A stretch of DNA of 64,000 nucleotides, from assembly GCA_036346375.1 (NCBI GenBank), contig CM070517.1, forward strand, positions 9,775,161 through 9,839,160, written 5' to 3'. The first letter of the stretch is position 1; each line of letters begins with the position of its first letter. This document shows positions 23,286-36,044 of the stretch, piece by piece. A program made the translations under genes and the position numbers. The DNA is from Guadua angustifolia. Taxonomy: Eukaryota; Streptophyta; Magnoliopsida; Poales; Poaceae. A model generated the notes under the pieces. It worked only from the letters and a program-made list of their open reading frames with translations. It did no database searches and was not told the DNA's origin.

Positions 23286-23956
23286 TTGTTCCACGCTTTT
23301 CCTTCTTGACAATGCATCAAAACATCGTTAAAATCAGCATCATGCACATATTGCTCCTTAGATGTTTCTAAACCAAATATTTTAGAGTCAAGTTGTGACA
23401 ACATGTTATATCTCCAAGACAAAGCATCAGCAATAACATTTTTCTTTCCCTTCTTGTGTTTTATGACATAAGGAAAAGACTCAATAAATTCAACCCATTT
23501 TGCATGTCTACGATTCAATTTACTTTGACTCCGAATATGCTTCAAAGATTCATGATCAGAATGTATGACGAATTCTTTAGGCCATAAATAATGTTGCCAA
23601 ATCTCTAAAGCTCGAACAAGTGCATATAGTTCCTTGTCATAAGTAGAATAGTTCAAATTAGGCCCTGACAATTTCTCACTAAAATAAGCAACTGGCTTAC
23701 CTACCTGAATCAGAACGCCCCCAATTCCAATTCCACTAGCATCACACTCCAGTTCAAAAGTCTTACCAAAGTCTGGAAGTTGGAGCAGTGGGGCATGAGT
23801 CAACTTCTCCTTCAGCAAATTAAAGGCCTCTTCTTGTGTTTTGCCCCATTGGAAAGGAACGCCTTTCTTTGAAAGTTCATTCAAAGGTGCAGCAATGGTA
23901 CTAAAATCTTTCACAAAACGGCGATAGAATCTAGCAAGCCCAAGAAAACTCCTCAC
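23246..23956 (-). pseudogene. RNase H domain, copy 1
   Basis: Open for 236 codons. It starts with the RT connection (SFLGLARFYRRFVKDFS) and continues through ELECDASGIGIGGVL, YSTYDKELYALVRALE and HSDHESLKHI, which hold the usual acidic catalytic residues (D, E, D). It ends with IADALSWRYNML, where most relatives have Arg rather than Trp after ALS. It is separated from the RT by a single in-frame TAG at 23957-23959. The best preserved stretch of this element. Confidence 0.88.
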
Positions 23957-24787
23957 CTATGTGACCGTTTTAGGAGTTGGCCAACTCTGAATTGCTTCCA
24001 CCTTGGCTTGATCAACTTCAATTCCCTGTGGAGTAACAACATAGCCAAGAAAAGCAACTCGATCGGTGGAAAATGTACACTTCTCAAGGTTACCAAACAA
24101 ACGTGCATCTCGTAAAACATCAAACACAGCACGCAAATGAGCAAGATGTTCATCTAGTGATTTGCTATAGATCAAGATATCATCAAAGTATACCACCACA
24201 AATCTACCAATGAAAGCACGTAAAACTTCATTCATTAATCTCATGAAATTGCTAGGTGCGTTAGTCAATCCAAAAGGCATCACTAACCACTCATATAAAC
24301 CGAACTTAGTTTTAAATGTTGTTTTCCATTCATCACCTAATTTCATGCGGTTTGGTGGTACCCACTCATAAGTCAACCTTTGAGAACACCGTAGAGCCAC
24401 TTAATTCATTAAGCATGTCATCAACCTAGGGATAGGGTGGCGATATCTAATGGTTATGTTGTTGATTGCTCTACAATCCACACACATCGCCAAGTTCCAT
24501 CTTTTTAGGCACTAAAATCACAAGCGCAACACAAGGACTAAGTGACTTCGCGTCGTACCCTTTATCAAGCAAGTCTGGACTTGGCGCTGAATTTCTTTGT
24601 CTCTTGGATTGGTCTGTATGGTGTGCGGTTGGGCAAAAGCTCCTGGAATTAAGTCAATCTGGTGCTCAATGCCACGCATAGGTGGCAGCACAGGTGGTAC
24701 TTCATTGGGAAAAACATCGTGATACTCACGCAAAAGATTAGTGTTGGCGAGAAAGCATAGAAGAAGAACATCCTCAAATGAAAACAA
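23957..24787 (-). pseudogene. Reverse transcriptase domain, broken, copy 1
   Basis: The active-site box YFDD is at 24179-24190 in VVVYFDDILIYSK, preceded by KFGLYEWLVMPFGLTNAPS. Upstream, at about 24518-24787, HDVFPNEVPP and MRGIEHQIDLIPG mark the RT N-terminus. Between them, near 24360-24420, the frame is broken at the position of the conserved catalytic Asp region, and the same break is in copy 2. A further frame change lies near 24540-24610. It would copy element RNA to DNA in the cytoplasmic particle; not functional as seen. Confidence 0.87.
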
Positions 24788-25008
24788 AGCATCTTTGCAA
24801 ATTAAAGCATAACAAATAGAATCGTAGCACTTTTCAGTCTAATCATTTCAGATTTGGTAGCAAGAAAACTAGAACCCTTCAATTTTATTTCATTCTTGTT
24901 CATATGTTGATTTGGTTTCCCTCTTCCTATGTTGCTCAATTTCTTTTGCTACAATCGATTCTCACTTGCATCATTCCCATCGTCTTCTCTTTACTAGCCC
25001 TAGCAAGT

Positions 25009-25438
25009 TCATCTTTCAAAATAACCCGGGTGACATAGGATGCAACACAAGTTTCTTTCCTTTATGCTTAAAAGAGTATTGATTGGTTCTACCATGATGT
25101 AAACAATCCTATCAAATTGCCATGGTCTACCCAACAGAATGGAACATGCTTGCATAGATGCGACATCATAATCAACATGATCATCATAAGAACCAATAGT
25201 GAGATGCACTCTTACCAATCGCGTTACCTTGACCCTACCTTTGTTGTTGAACCACTTGAATGTAGTATGGTACGTGGATGTGGTTTAGTGGCCAATGAGA
25301 GCTTGGCAACAAGGTCGAGCTAGCCAAGTTATTGCAGCTTCCACCATCAATGATCACTTTCGGCATGCGTTCCTTCACAACACACTTAGTTTGGAGCAGT
25401 GTGTCGCTGATTTTGTTCAGTTTTCTCCACTTGTGCAC
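25009..25438 (-). pseudogene. Aspartic protease domain, broken, copy 1
   Basis: The active-site motif DGGS is at 25337-25348 (VIIDGGSCNNLAS), the D-[ST]-G-type loop in the form common in plant Ty3/gypsy proteases. The C-terminal part (ACSILLGRPWQFDR) is in another frame at 25009-25218, so at least one frameshift lies between. It would process the gag-pol polyprotein. Confidence 0.8.
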
Positions 25439-25559
25439 TTAATGCGTCTTTGCACAATAAGGCTCTCATATCGCTCGGCATGCTCGGTACCTATGTGTTC
25501 TTCTTGAATCTCGAACACTGCATGGTCATTTGCAAGCAAAGCACGTGTTCCTCATCAAT

Positions 25560-26760
25560 TCACTAGCGAGGAATACTCACCATTATCTTTCACAATCAGC
25601 TTTTCGTTTGGGCGGACATTCGCTCCGCACATGTCCAAACCCTTGCATTGATGACATTGAATATCTCTAGTTACCGCATACTGTTGAAGCAAGCGATGAG
25701 GCGCTCTTGGCAGGTACTTGAGCAACACCTTTTGACCCTTCAGACACCCGTGGAGTTGTCGGGGAAGCGACAACACGTGACCTATTGTTTGAAGTAGAAG
25801 GTGTCGGCATGTAACTTGTAGTAGGGACTGCCAGGAACTCAACTTGTTCGTTTGGAAGTCGATGAAGTATGGCGCCTGCAGAAAAGTTAGTCCTCATGCC
25901 AATCGGCGTCCTGCACTTCTCTTTCAGCTTTGCATGCAAGGTGAAATAAGCAGTGATAGTATTATATTCCTTATATGCAAGAATGTCTGGATTTCTCGGT
26001 TTAAGACTCCCATAAACCTAGCCATAGCACACTCCTCATTTTCTACCATCCCTAGCATGACATACCAATTTGCAACTCTTGGTAGTACTCCTCTACACTC
26101 TTGCTATCATGCCTCAATTGTTGCAACCGTAACAAATCACACGCATATCTGAAGGAACAAATCTAGCACGCATGACTCGTTTTAAGCGATCCCAAGTTTG
26201 TTGTCTTTGCATGTGCTTGTGTGCGATGGTACTCACTCCACCAAGCGAAGCAAAATCGATAAACTCACTAGTGGCAGCCCTAACCCTTTTGTTTTCGGAA
26301 AATCATGGCAAGCAAATTTACGATCATTGCTAATTCCCATGTAAGATAAGCATCGGGATCATATTTACCATCAAAAGGAGGCATGGTGAACTTAACCTTA
26401 CCAAGAGAATCATCATGGTCACGTACCTCATGCAGGCGCAAAGGACCCATACCATGCGGTTGCGGTGAAGTTGACACCGTCTTGAGGATCTTCCTCAAGC
26501 TCGAGTCAGCGGCGTAGTTGCGAGGCGTTCTCATCCACCTCGGTGCCCAAAACACCATTACGCGTGCAGCGGGAGGTACTCGACCCATCTCCTCAAAGGC
26601 GCGCAATACCTCTGTCGAGTTGGCATTGATGGTGCCAGCAAGAAGCCTCAAATTTGTCGACCTAGTGTTGGTGTCAATCGAAAGCGATCTCCAAGCTGAC
26701 CAAGATGTTCATTTGTAACACGGACATCCTCATCTGAGATCCTCTGTTTGCCGCTTTATT
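25560..26760 (-). pseudogene. gag remnant, copy 1
   Basis: At 26280-26651 a frame ends KVKFTMPPFDGKYDPDAYLTWE, a capsid-type motif typical of plant Ty3/gypsy gag. Towards the 3' end, near 25614-25662, CHQCKG begins a CCHC zinc knuckle, but the knuckle is interrupted by a one-base frameshift also present in copy 2. The true start is unclear; copy 2 reads MRMSVLQMNILVGL from the equivalent position. It would be the structural protein of the particle. Confidence 0.72.
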
Positions 26761-27904
26761 GTGGTTGCAAAATGTTGTATGATGCCTTTAGTGCGAGGTG
26801 AATGCGATCGCTATCCTCAAGAGTAACCCATTATTCTGCCATGGTTAGAGAAAGACAAAAGGCAAGCGAAACAAACAAAACTACCAAGGATAAAGTATTG
26901 GGATGTGGTTGGTTAGACAAACACTCTCGACCTTCTATCAAGTTCTTACCAATTCTTACCATGCTCGAAGGGGTGATGGCCACCGACTTCGACCGATAAA
27001 CACATAGAAGATGGATGTATCGATGCTTGGGGACAACCTCTGTCATGCAGTGTGGCAAGATCGTGGAGCTATAGGAGGTGGCAAGTGTAACAAGGATAGC
27101 TCGTACCACATTAGTCACAACAAGTTGAATAAACGTTCTACGATGGTATGGTGCTGGTCCTAGCCTCAAACCACACTAGAGACGCGAGCCGAGGACACAA
27201 ATGTCGCCACAATCAACTCGAACAGAAACCGTAAAGGCTGCAACAGTTTTTTTTCTCTTTATTTTTCCTTTTTTTTGCAGTAGTCACCAAAACTCTACTA
27301 GAATGACTCAGGGACCCTAGAAATCAAATTTGCACATGCGACTCTCTCTCTCTCTGAACTTTGGTTTTGCAATTGATCTGTGTGGCTTTTGTATTATGCA
27401 CTTTCCTTTTCCCTCACTGATTTGGTGTGGTTTTTGTATTATGCACTTGCCTTTTCCCACTATGATTAGACAGATTTCTTATCGCGCCTACAATTTGAAG
27501 CGATACTACTTTGGTAAACTCGAGTAACTTCAGATTAGGAAGCGGATCAAGGTAATTCACGACCCAATCGATCCCCATTGCTGGACGAAATCAAACTCAA
27601 CTCTAATATGATCTCCAACGACCAGCGAAAGTCTGATCGATGTACTAAAAGAAACCGACTCAAATTATGAATGTAACTTGTGACAAAAGCGTGACCGAAC
27701 TTCGAAACTCTAAAAGCGAAACTAAGACCAACAACTCAACTCAGCGAAACAGCAGTGAATTCAACAAGCGAGAACTAAGCGGCAAAAGCAAGGCACAAAA
27801 GTCTTGGATCAAGGGTGACTACTACGCCTATATTTTTTGGGTATTTTTACGAATTTGTAGGTATAAGAAAAACAATGGAACGAGCGTCTCTCACGAACAA
27901 CCTT
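26761..27904 (-). other. Untranslated leader of the retrotransposon, copy 1
   Basis: About 1.1 kb between the primer-binding site and gag. No domain or conserved protein is visible. It holds two near-identical blocks around TTTGTATTATGCACTT (27388-27445), a CT dinucleotide run (27342-27355) and T-rich stretches near 27250-27280. Presumably transcribed 5' leader with packaging signals. Confidence 0.6.
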
Positions 27905-27917
27905 GAGCTCGATACCA
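27905..27917 (-). promoter_or_regulatory. Primer-binding site, copy 1
   Basis: On the minus strand TGGTATCGAGCTC, two bases downstream of the LTR end GATATCA. It resembles the plant initiator tRNA-Met site TGGTATCAGAGC, with a one-base difference at CAG. Copy 2 is identical. Confidence 0.78.
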
Positions 27918-27919
27918 CT

Positions 27920-28819
27920 TGATATCGCCTTAGGTGTCGATGTTTCGATGAGAGGGATAGTTTTCGATTTGATGGAGAAGGCGTTGATGATCCGACTACA
28001 AGCGCACGGGACGGTTGCGCCTTAGCGATCGATACACCCTCCGGCGGTTGTTGATCTTGCGGTCTTAATCAACCTGTTCTGCGCTTTGAAGAATGAGCAA
28101 GAACAAGATGAAAGTAAACACACATCACGAAATTAAAAGATGAATCAATCGATTGAAAACACGATGGAGTTCGCAGGCGAGAGCGGGTGGTCTAGCCGAC
28201 ACACGCGATCCGAGAAAGATAGCGGCGCTAACTTTGATCTAAACAAAACTCAAAACCCTAAATGGGGTGGCGGCTAACTATTTATAACCTAAGGGGCGCA
28301 GGTTGGCCAAAACATGGGCCAAACCAATACAACTCGGATTACAAGGCCCGCAGCCCAAACTGACTCGGACAGCAAAAGTAGTCTCCATTGTTTTGCAGTT
28401 TCCTGTTGACTCAGATGGAATTTGAAGGTAATTTTGGATCCGTTTGAAAGAGGACGAGCAGATCTTTCTATCCTGCACTCGTGGGCCTCCAGAAGTGCTC
28501 TAGATCAAAAGTTATGAATGTTTGAAGCTGATGCTGTCTGCGAGTCGAATCTGACTTGGACTTCCTTCAAGCCTCGACTTGGATTCAAGCCTCTTTGCGC
28601 TTGGGCTCTTCTCCGTGGTTCCAAATAAGAATAACATGATCACAAGAATTAAATAGCATTCCATTCACTAAATCATTAGTAGGAACACTTAGGAACGACT
28701 TCATCTGATAATTTAATTTGCGTGCACGAGCTCAAGTGAGTGGTCCTTGTACAACAGGATCATCTTGGGGAAGCGTGGTTGTATGGGTGGTTGTATCTAC
28801 TGTAGAGATGTCCTCATCA
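27920..28819 (-). repeat. 5' LTR, complete, copy 1
   Basis: 900 bp, starting TGATGAGGACATC (minus strand, from 28819) and ending GGCGATATCA. Ends TG...CA. The satellite follows directly at 28820 with GTTTG, the expected target sequence. Its first 465 bp align with the truncated 3' LTR. Confidence 0.88.
28279..28286 (-). promoter_or_regulatory. TATA box of the 5' LTR, copy 1
   Basis: TATAAATA on the minus strand within GGTTATAAATAGTTAG, about 540 bp into the LTR. The likely core promoter of the element. It is absent from the truncated 3' LTR. Confidence 0.6.
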
Positions 28820-31800
28820 GTTTGCACGGAGCGAAACACTCCGAAAATGTACTGAATTGCACTTCTTAGTGTCGCCGGTCACATTGGAGTTTGTTTCGCT
28901 CGATTTCGCACTGGTCTTAATTTCATTCAAACCGGGATCCGAACAAGTGGACTTATGAATGTTTGCCCCGAAGGGAAACACTCCAAAGACACACCGGATT
29001 GCCCTCGTATAAGTATTCGGTCTTGTGGGAGCTTGTTTCGGTAGAATTCGCTTTGATGTTAATTTTGTACAAGTTGAGATCCGAACATGTGGATTTTGTG
29101 AAAGTTTGCACCGTAGCGAAAAACTCCGAAAACACACTAAATTGCACTCCTTAGTGTCGCCGGTCGCATTGGAGCTTGTTTCGCTCGATATCGCTCTGTT
29201 GTTAATTTAATTCAAACCGGGATCCGCACAACTGGACTTTATGAAAGTTCCCCCGAAGCGAAACACTACGAAGACACTCCAGATTGCCCTCGCAAGTGTT
29301 GTTGGTCTTGTTGGAGCTTGTTTCGGTCGAATTCGCTTTGATGTTAAATTCGTACAAGTCAAGATCCGAACAGGTGGATTTTGTGAAAGTTTGCACGAAG
29401 CAAAACACTTGAAAATGCAGGAGGCACTCGTATGTGTCATGGTCACATTGGAGCTTGTTTAGCTCTATTTCACTCTAATGTTAATTTCATTCAAACGGGA
29501 TCCGCACAAGTGGACTTTATGATAGTTTGCCCCGAACCGAAACACACCGAAGACACCCCGGATTGCCCTCGTATGTGTTGTCGATCATGTTGGTTCTTCT
29601 TTCGGTCGAATTCGCTTTGATGTTAAATTTGTACAAGTCGAGATCCGAATAAGTGGATTTTGTGAAAGTTTGCACCGGCGAAACACTCCGAAAAAGCACC
29701 GAGTGGGACTCCTATGCATCGCTGGTCTCATTGGAGCTTGTTTCGCTCGATTTCGCTCTAGTGTTAATTTCATTCAAACCGGGGTCCGAACAAGTGGACT
29801 TTATGAAAGTTTGCCGCGACGCGAAACACTCCGAAGACACACCGGATTGCCCTCGTAATTGTTGTCGGTCTTGTTGGAGCTTGTTTTGGTCGATTGCACT
29901 TTGATGTTAATTTAGCTTTCGTCGAGATCGAGCTGGTGGATTTTGTGAAAGTATGCACTAGAGCGAAACACTCCAAAAATGCACTGTTGCACTCCTATGT
30001 GTGCGCGGTGTCATTGGACCTTGTTTACGCTCGATTTGCACTAGTGTTAATTTCATGCAAACGGAATCGAACAAGTGGATTTTATGAAAGTTTGCCCCGA
30101 AGCAAAACACTTCGAAGACACACCGAATTGCCCCCGTATGTGTAGTCGGTCTTGTTGGAGCTTGTTTCGTTTGATTTCAATTTGATGTTAATTTCATTCA
30201 AACCAGGATTTGCATAGGTGGACGTTCTGAAAGTTTCCCTCAAAGCGAAACACTCCGAAAACACACCAGATTGCCCTCGTAAGTGTTGTCGGTCTTGTTG
30301 GAGCTTGTTTCGATCGAAATCGTTTTGATGTTAATTTCATATAAGTTGAGATCCGAATAGGTGGATTTTGTGAATGTTTGCACCAGAGCGAAACACTCCG
30401 AAAATGCACTGAATTGCACTCCTTAGAGTCGCCGGTTGCATTGGAGTTTGTTTCGCTCGATTTCGCACTGGTCTTCATTTCATTCAAGCGGGATCGAACA
30501 AGTGGACTTTATGAATGTTTGCCCGAAGAAAACCTCCAAACACACACGGATTGCCCTCGTATATGTAGTCGGTCTTGTGGGAGCTTGTTTGGTCGAATTA
30601 AGCTTTGATGTTAATTTCGTACAAGTTGAGATCGAGCAAGTGGATTTTGTGAAAGTTTGCGGGCGAAAAACTCCGAAAATGCACTGAATTGCACTCCTTA
30701 GTGTCGCCGGTCGCATTGGAGCTTGTTTCGCTCAATATCGCTCTGTTGTTAATTTAATTCAAACCGGGATCTGCACAAGTGGACATTATGAAAGTTTCCC
30801 CCGAAGTGAAACACTCCGAAGACACACCGGATTGCCCTCGTATGTGTAGTCGGTCTTGTTGGAGCTTGTTTCGTTTGAATTTCGCTTTGATGTAAATTTC
30901 ATTCAAACCGGGATTTGCATAGGTGGACTTTATGAATGTTTCCCTCGTAGCGAAACACTCCGAAGACACTTCGGATTACCCTCGTAAGTGTTGTCGGTCT
31001 TGTTGGAGCTTGTTTCGATCGAATTCGCTTTTATGTTAATTTCGTACATGTTGAGATCGAGCAATTGGATTTACGAAAGTTTGCACGAGCGAAACACTCG
31101 AAAATGCATTGAATTGCAGTCCTTAGTGTTGCCGGTCGCATTGGAGTTTGTTTCGCTCGATTTCGCACTGGTCTTAATTTCATTCAAACTGGGATCCGAA
31201 CAAGTGGACTTTATGAATGTTTGCGCCGAAGGGAAACACTCCAAACACACTCCGGATTGCCCTCGTATATGTAGTCGGTCTTGTAGGAGCTTGTTTCGGT
31301 CGAATTCGCTTTGATATTAATTTCGTACAAGTTGAGATCCGAACAGGTGGATTTTGTGAAAGTTTGCACAGGAGCGAAAAACTCCGAAAATGCACTGAAT
31401 TGCACTCCTTGGTGTCACCGGTCGCATTGGACCTTGTTTCGCTCAATATCGCTCTGTTGTTATTTTAATTCCAACCGGGATCCACACAAGTGGACTTTAT
31501 GAAAGTTTCCCCCGAAGTGAAACACTCCGAAGACACACCGGATTGCCCTCGCAACTGTTGTTGGTCTTGTTGGAGCTTGTTTCGATCGAATTCGCTTTGA
31601 TGTTAAATTAGTACTAGTCGAGATCGAGCGGTGGATTTTGTGAAAGTTTGCATTGGGCGAGAACACTCGAAAATGCGGGTGGCACTCCTATGAGTCACGG
31701 TTTCATTGAGCTTGTTTTGCTCTATTTAGCTCTAATGTTAATTTCATTCAAACTAGGATCCGCTAAGTGGACTTCATGATAGTTTGCCTCGGCGAAACAC

Positions 31801-34800
31801 TCGAAGACACCCGGATTGCCCTCGTAAGTGTTGTCGATCTTGTTGGTTCTTGTTTTGGTCGAATTAAACTTTGATGTTAAATTTGTACAAGTCGAGATCG
31901 AATAAGCTGGATTTTGTGAAAGTTTGCACGGAGCGAAACACTCGAAAATGCACGGGTGGGACTCCTATCGTCGCCCCGGTCTCAATGGAGCTTGTTTAGC
32001 CGATTTAGCTCTGGTGTTAATTTCATTCAAGCGGGATCGAACAAGTGGACTTTATGAAAGTTTGCCCGAATCGAAACACTCTGAAGACACAGAGTTGCCC
32101 TCGTAATTGTTGTCGGTCTTGTTGGAGCTTGTTTTGGTCGATTAACGCTTTGATGTTAATTTATTACAAATCGAGATCGAGCAATTGGATTTTGTAAAAG
32201 GATGCAGGGCGAAACACTCCAAAAATGCACTGTTGCACTCCTATGTGTCGCCGGTCTCATTGGAGCTTGTTTATTTCGATTTGAGCTGGTGTTAATTTCA
32301 TTCAAACCGGGATCCGAACAATTGGACTTTATGAATGTTTGCCCTGAAGCGAAACACTCCGAAGACACACCGGATTGCCCTCGTACGTGTAGTCGGTCTT
32401 ATTGGAGCTTGTTTCGTTTCAATTCGCTTTGATGTTAATTTCATTCAAACCGGGATTTGCACAGGTGGACTTTATGAAAGTTTGCCCCGAAGCGAAACAC
32501 TCCGAAGACACACCGGATTGCCCTCGTATGTGTAGTTGGTCTTGTTGGAGCTTGTTTCGTTTGAACTTCGCTTTGATGTAAATTTCATCCAAACCGGGAT
32601 TTGCACAGGTGGACTTTATGAATGTTTCCCTCGAATCGAAACACTCCGAAGACACAACGGATTACCCTCGTAAGTGTTGTCGGTCTTGTTGGAGCTTGTT
32701 TCGATCGAATTCGCTCTGATGTTAATTTCGTACAGGTTGAGATCCGAACAGGTGGATTTTGTGAAAGTTTGCACCGGAGCGAAACACTCCGAAAATGCAC
32801 TGAATTGCACTCCTTAGTGTCACCGGTCGCATTGGAGTTTGTATCGCTCGATTTCGCACAGGTCTTAATTTCATTCAAACCGGGATCCGAACAAGTGGAC
32901 TTTATGAAAGTTTGCCCGAAGAAACACTCCAAACACATCGGATTGCCCTCGTATATGTAGTCGGTCTTGTGGGAGCTTGTTTGGTCGAATTCGCTTTGAT
33001 GTTAATTTTGTACAAGTTGAGATCGAGCAGGTGCATTTTGTGAAAGTTATGCCGGGCGAAAAACTCGAAAATGCCTTGAATTGCATTCCTTAGTGTCGCC
33101 GGTCTCATTAGAGCTTGTTTCGCTCAATATCGCTCTGATGTTAATTTCATTCAAACCGGGTTCCGCACAAGTCGACTTTATGAATGTTTTCCCCGAAGCG
33201 AAACACTCCGAAGACACACCGGATTGCCCTCGTAAGTTTTGTTGGTCCTGTTGGAGCTTGTTTCGGTCGAATTCGCTTTGATGTTAAATTCGTACAAGTC
33301 GAGATCCGAACAGGTGGATTTTGTGAAAGTTTACACAGGAGCGAAACTCTCCGGAAATGCACTGAATTGCACTCCTTAGTGTCGCTGGTCGTATTGGAGC
33401 TTGTTTCGCTCGATTTCGCTCTGATGTTAATTTCATTCAAACCGGGATCCGCACAAGTGGACTTCATGATAGTTTGCCCCGAAACGAAACACTCCGAAGA
33501 CACCCCGGATTGCCCTCGTAAGTGTTGTCGGTCTTGTTGGAGCTTGTTTCGGTCGATTGCGCTTTGATGTTACTTTCGTACAAATCGAGATCCGAACAGG
33601 TGGATTTTGTGAAAGTTTGCACCGGTGCGAAACACTCCAAAAATGCACCGGGTGGGACTCCTATGCGTCGCCGGTCTCATTGGAGCATGTTTCGCTTGAT
33701 TTCGCTCTGGTGATAATTTCAATCAAACGGGGATCCGAACAAGTGGACTTTATGAAAGTTTGCCCCGAAGAGATACACTCCGAAGACACATCGGATAGCC
33801 ATCGTATATGTGGTCGGTCTTGTTGGAGCTTGTTTTGGTCGAATTCGCTTTGATGTTAATTTCGTACAAGTTGAGATCCGGACAGGTGGATTTTGTGAAA
33901 GTTTGCACCGGAGCGAAAATCTCTGAAAATGCACTGAATTGCACTCCTTAGGGTCGCCGGTCGCATTGGAGCTTGTTTCGCTCAATATCGCTCTGTTGTT
34001 AATTTAATTCAAACCGGGATCCGCACAAGTGGACTTTATGAAAGTTTCCCCCAAAGTGAAACACTCCGAAGACACCGGATTGCCCTCGTAAGTGTTGTTG
34101 GGCTTGTTGGAGCTTGTTTGGTCGAATTAACTTTGATGTTAAATTTGTACAAGTCGAGATCGGTGGTGGATTTTGTGAAAGTTTTCACGGAAGCAAAACA
34201 CTCGAAAATGCAGAGTGGATTTTGTGAAAGTTTGCACGGAGCAAAACACCAGAAATTGCCTTTGAATTGCACTCCTTAGTGTCGCCGGTCGCATTGGAGT
34301 TTGTTTCGCTCGATTTCGCACAAGTCTTAATTTCATTCAAACCGGGATCCGAACAAGTGGACTTTATGAAAGTTTGCCCCAAAGGGAAACACTCCAAAGA
34401 CACACTGGATTGCCCTCGTATATGTAGTCGGTCTTGTGGGAGCTTGTTTCGGTCGAATTCGCTTTGATGTTAATTTCGTACAAGTTGAGATCCAAACAGG
34501 TGAATTTTGTGAAAGATGGAACCGGAGCGAAAAACTCCGAAAATGCACTGTATTGAACTCCCTAGTGTCGCCGATCTCATTCGAGCTTGTTTCGCTCGAC
34601 TTCGCTCTGATGTTAATTTCATTCAAACCGGGATCCGCACAAGTGGACTTTATGAAAGTTTTACCCAAAGCGAAACACTCCGAAGACACACCGGATTGCC
34701 CTGGTAAGTTTTGTAGGTCCGTTGGAGCTTGTTTCGGTCGAATTCGCTTTCATATTAATATCGTACGAGTTGAGATCCGAACAGGTGGTTTTTTTGTGAA

Positions 34801-36044
34801 AGTTTACACCGAAGTGAAACTCTCGAAAAAATGCACTGAATTGCACTCCTTAGTCTCGCCGGTCGCATTGGAGCATGTTTCGCTCGATTTCGCTCCGATG
34901 TTAAATTCATTCAAACCAGGATCCGCACAAGTGGACTTTATGATAGTTTGCCCCGAACCGAAACACTCCGAAGACACCCCAGATTGCTCTCGTAAGTTTT
35001 GTCGATCGTGATGGTTCTTGTTTCAGTCGAATTCGCTTTGATGTTCAATTTGTACAAGTCGAGATCTGAACAAGTGGATTTTGTAAAAGTTTGCACCGGA
35101 GCGAAACACTCCGAAAATGCACAGGGTGGAACTCCTATGAGTCGCCGGTCCCATTGGAGCTTGTTTCGCTCTATTTTGCTCTAATGTTAATTTCATTCAA
35201 ACCGGGATCCGCACAACTGGACTTCATGATAGTTTGCCCCAAACCGAAACACTCCGAAGACACCCTGGATTGCCCTCGTAAGTGTTGTCGATCTTGTTGG
35301 TTCTTGTTTCGGTCGAATTCACTTTGATGTTAAATTTGTACTAGTCGAGATCCGAACAAGTGGATTTTGTGAAAGTTTGCATCGAAGCGAAACACCCCGA
35401 AAATGCACCGGGTGGGACTCCTATGCGTCGTCAGTCTCATTGGTGCTTGTTTCGCTCGATTTCGCTCTTGTGTTAATTTCATTCAAACCGGGATCCGAAC
35501 AAGTGGACTTTATGAAAGTTTTCCCCGAAGCGAAACACTCCGAAGACACGTCGGATTGCCCTCGTAATTGTTTTCGGTCTTGTAGGAGCTTGTTTGATCG
35601 ATTAACGCTTTGATGTTAATTTCGTACAAATCGAGATCCGAACAGGTGGATTTTGTGAAAGTTTGCACCGAAGAGAAACACTCCGAAAATGCACCGGGTT
35701 GCACTCCGATGTATCACCGGTCTCATTGGAGCTAGTTTCGCTCGATTTCGCACTAGTGTTAATTTCAATCAAATGGGGATCCGAACAATTGGACTTTATG
35801 AAAGTTTGCCCCGAAGGGAAACACACCGAAGACACACCGGATTGCCATCGTATGTGTGGTCGGTCTTGTTGGAGCTTGTTTCGTTCGAATTCGCTTTGAT
35901 GTAAATTTAATTCAAACCGGGATTTGCACAGGTGGACTTTATGAAAGTTTCCCTTGAGGCGAAACACTCCGAAGACGCACTGGATTGCCCTTGTATGTTT
36001 TGTCAGTCTTGTTGGAGCTTGTTTCGATCAAATTCGCTTTGAAG

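Larger units (their letters stand above)
21673..28819 (-). mobile_element. Ty3/gypsy (CRM-like) retrotransposon, copy 1
   Basis: A 7147-bp decayed element on the minus strand. In element order it has: 5' LTR 27920-28819, primer-binding site 27905-27917, leader, gag remnant, protease, reverse transcriptase, RNase H, integrase, polypurine tract 22143-22155 and a truncated 3' LTR 21673-22142. Protease-RT-RH-integrase order places it in Ty3/gypsy. A pol frame running into the LTR, LTRs starting TGATGAGGACATC, and location in a satellite array suggest the CRM chromovirus clade; this is inference. Multiple frameshifts and stops make it inactive. The right flank begins GTTTG; no left duplicate exists because the left end is truncated. 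Confidence 0.93.

Noticed and set aside
27340..27356. CT-repeat microsatellite as a separate feature
   Set aside because: Only about seven repeats, inside the retrotransposon leader and duplicated with it; mentioned there only.
21848..28819. Host genes encoding reverse transcriptase- and integrase-like proteins
   Set aside because: They lie between LTRs with primer-binding site and polypurine tract and are broken by frameshifts and stops; they are retrotransposon remnants.
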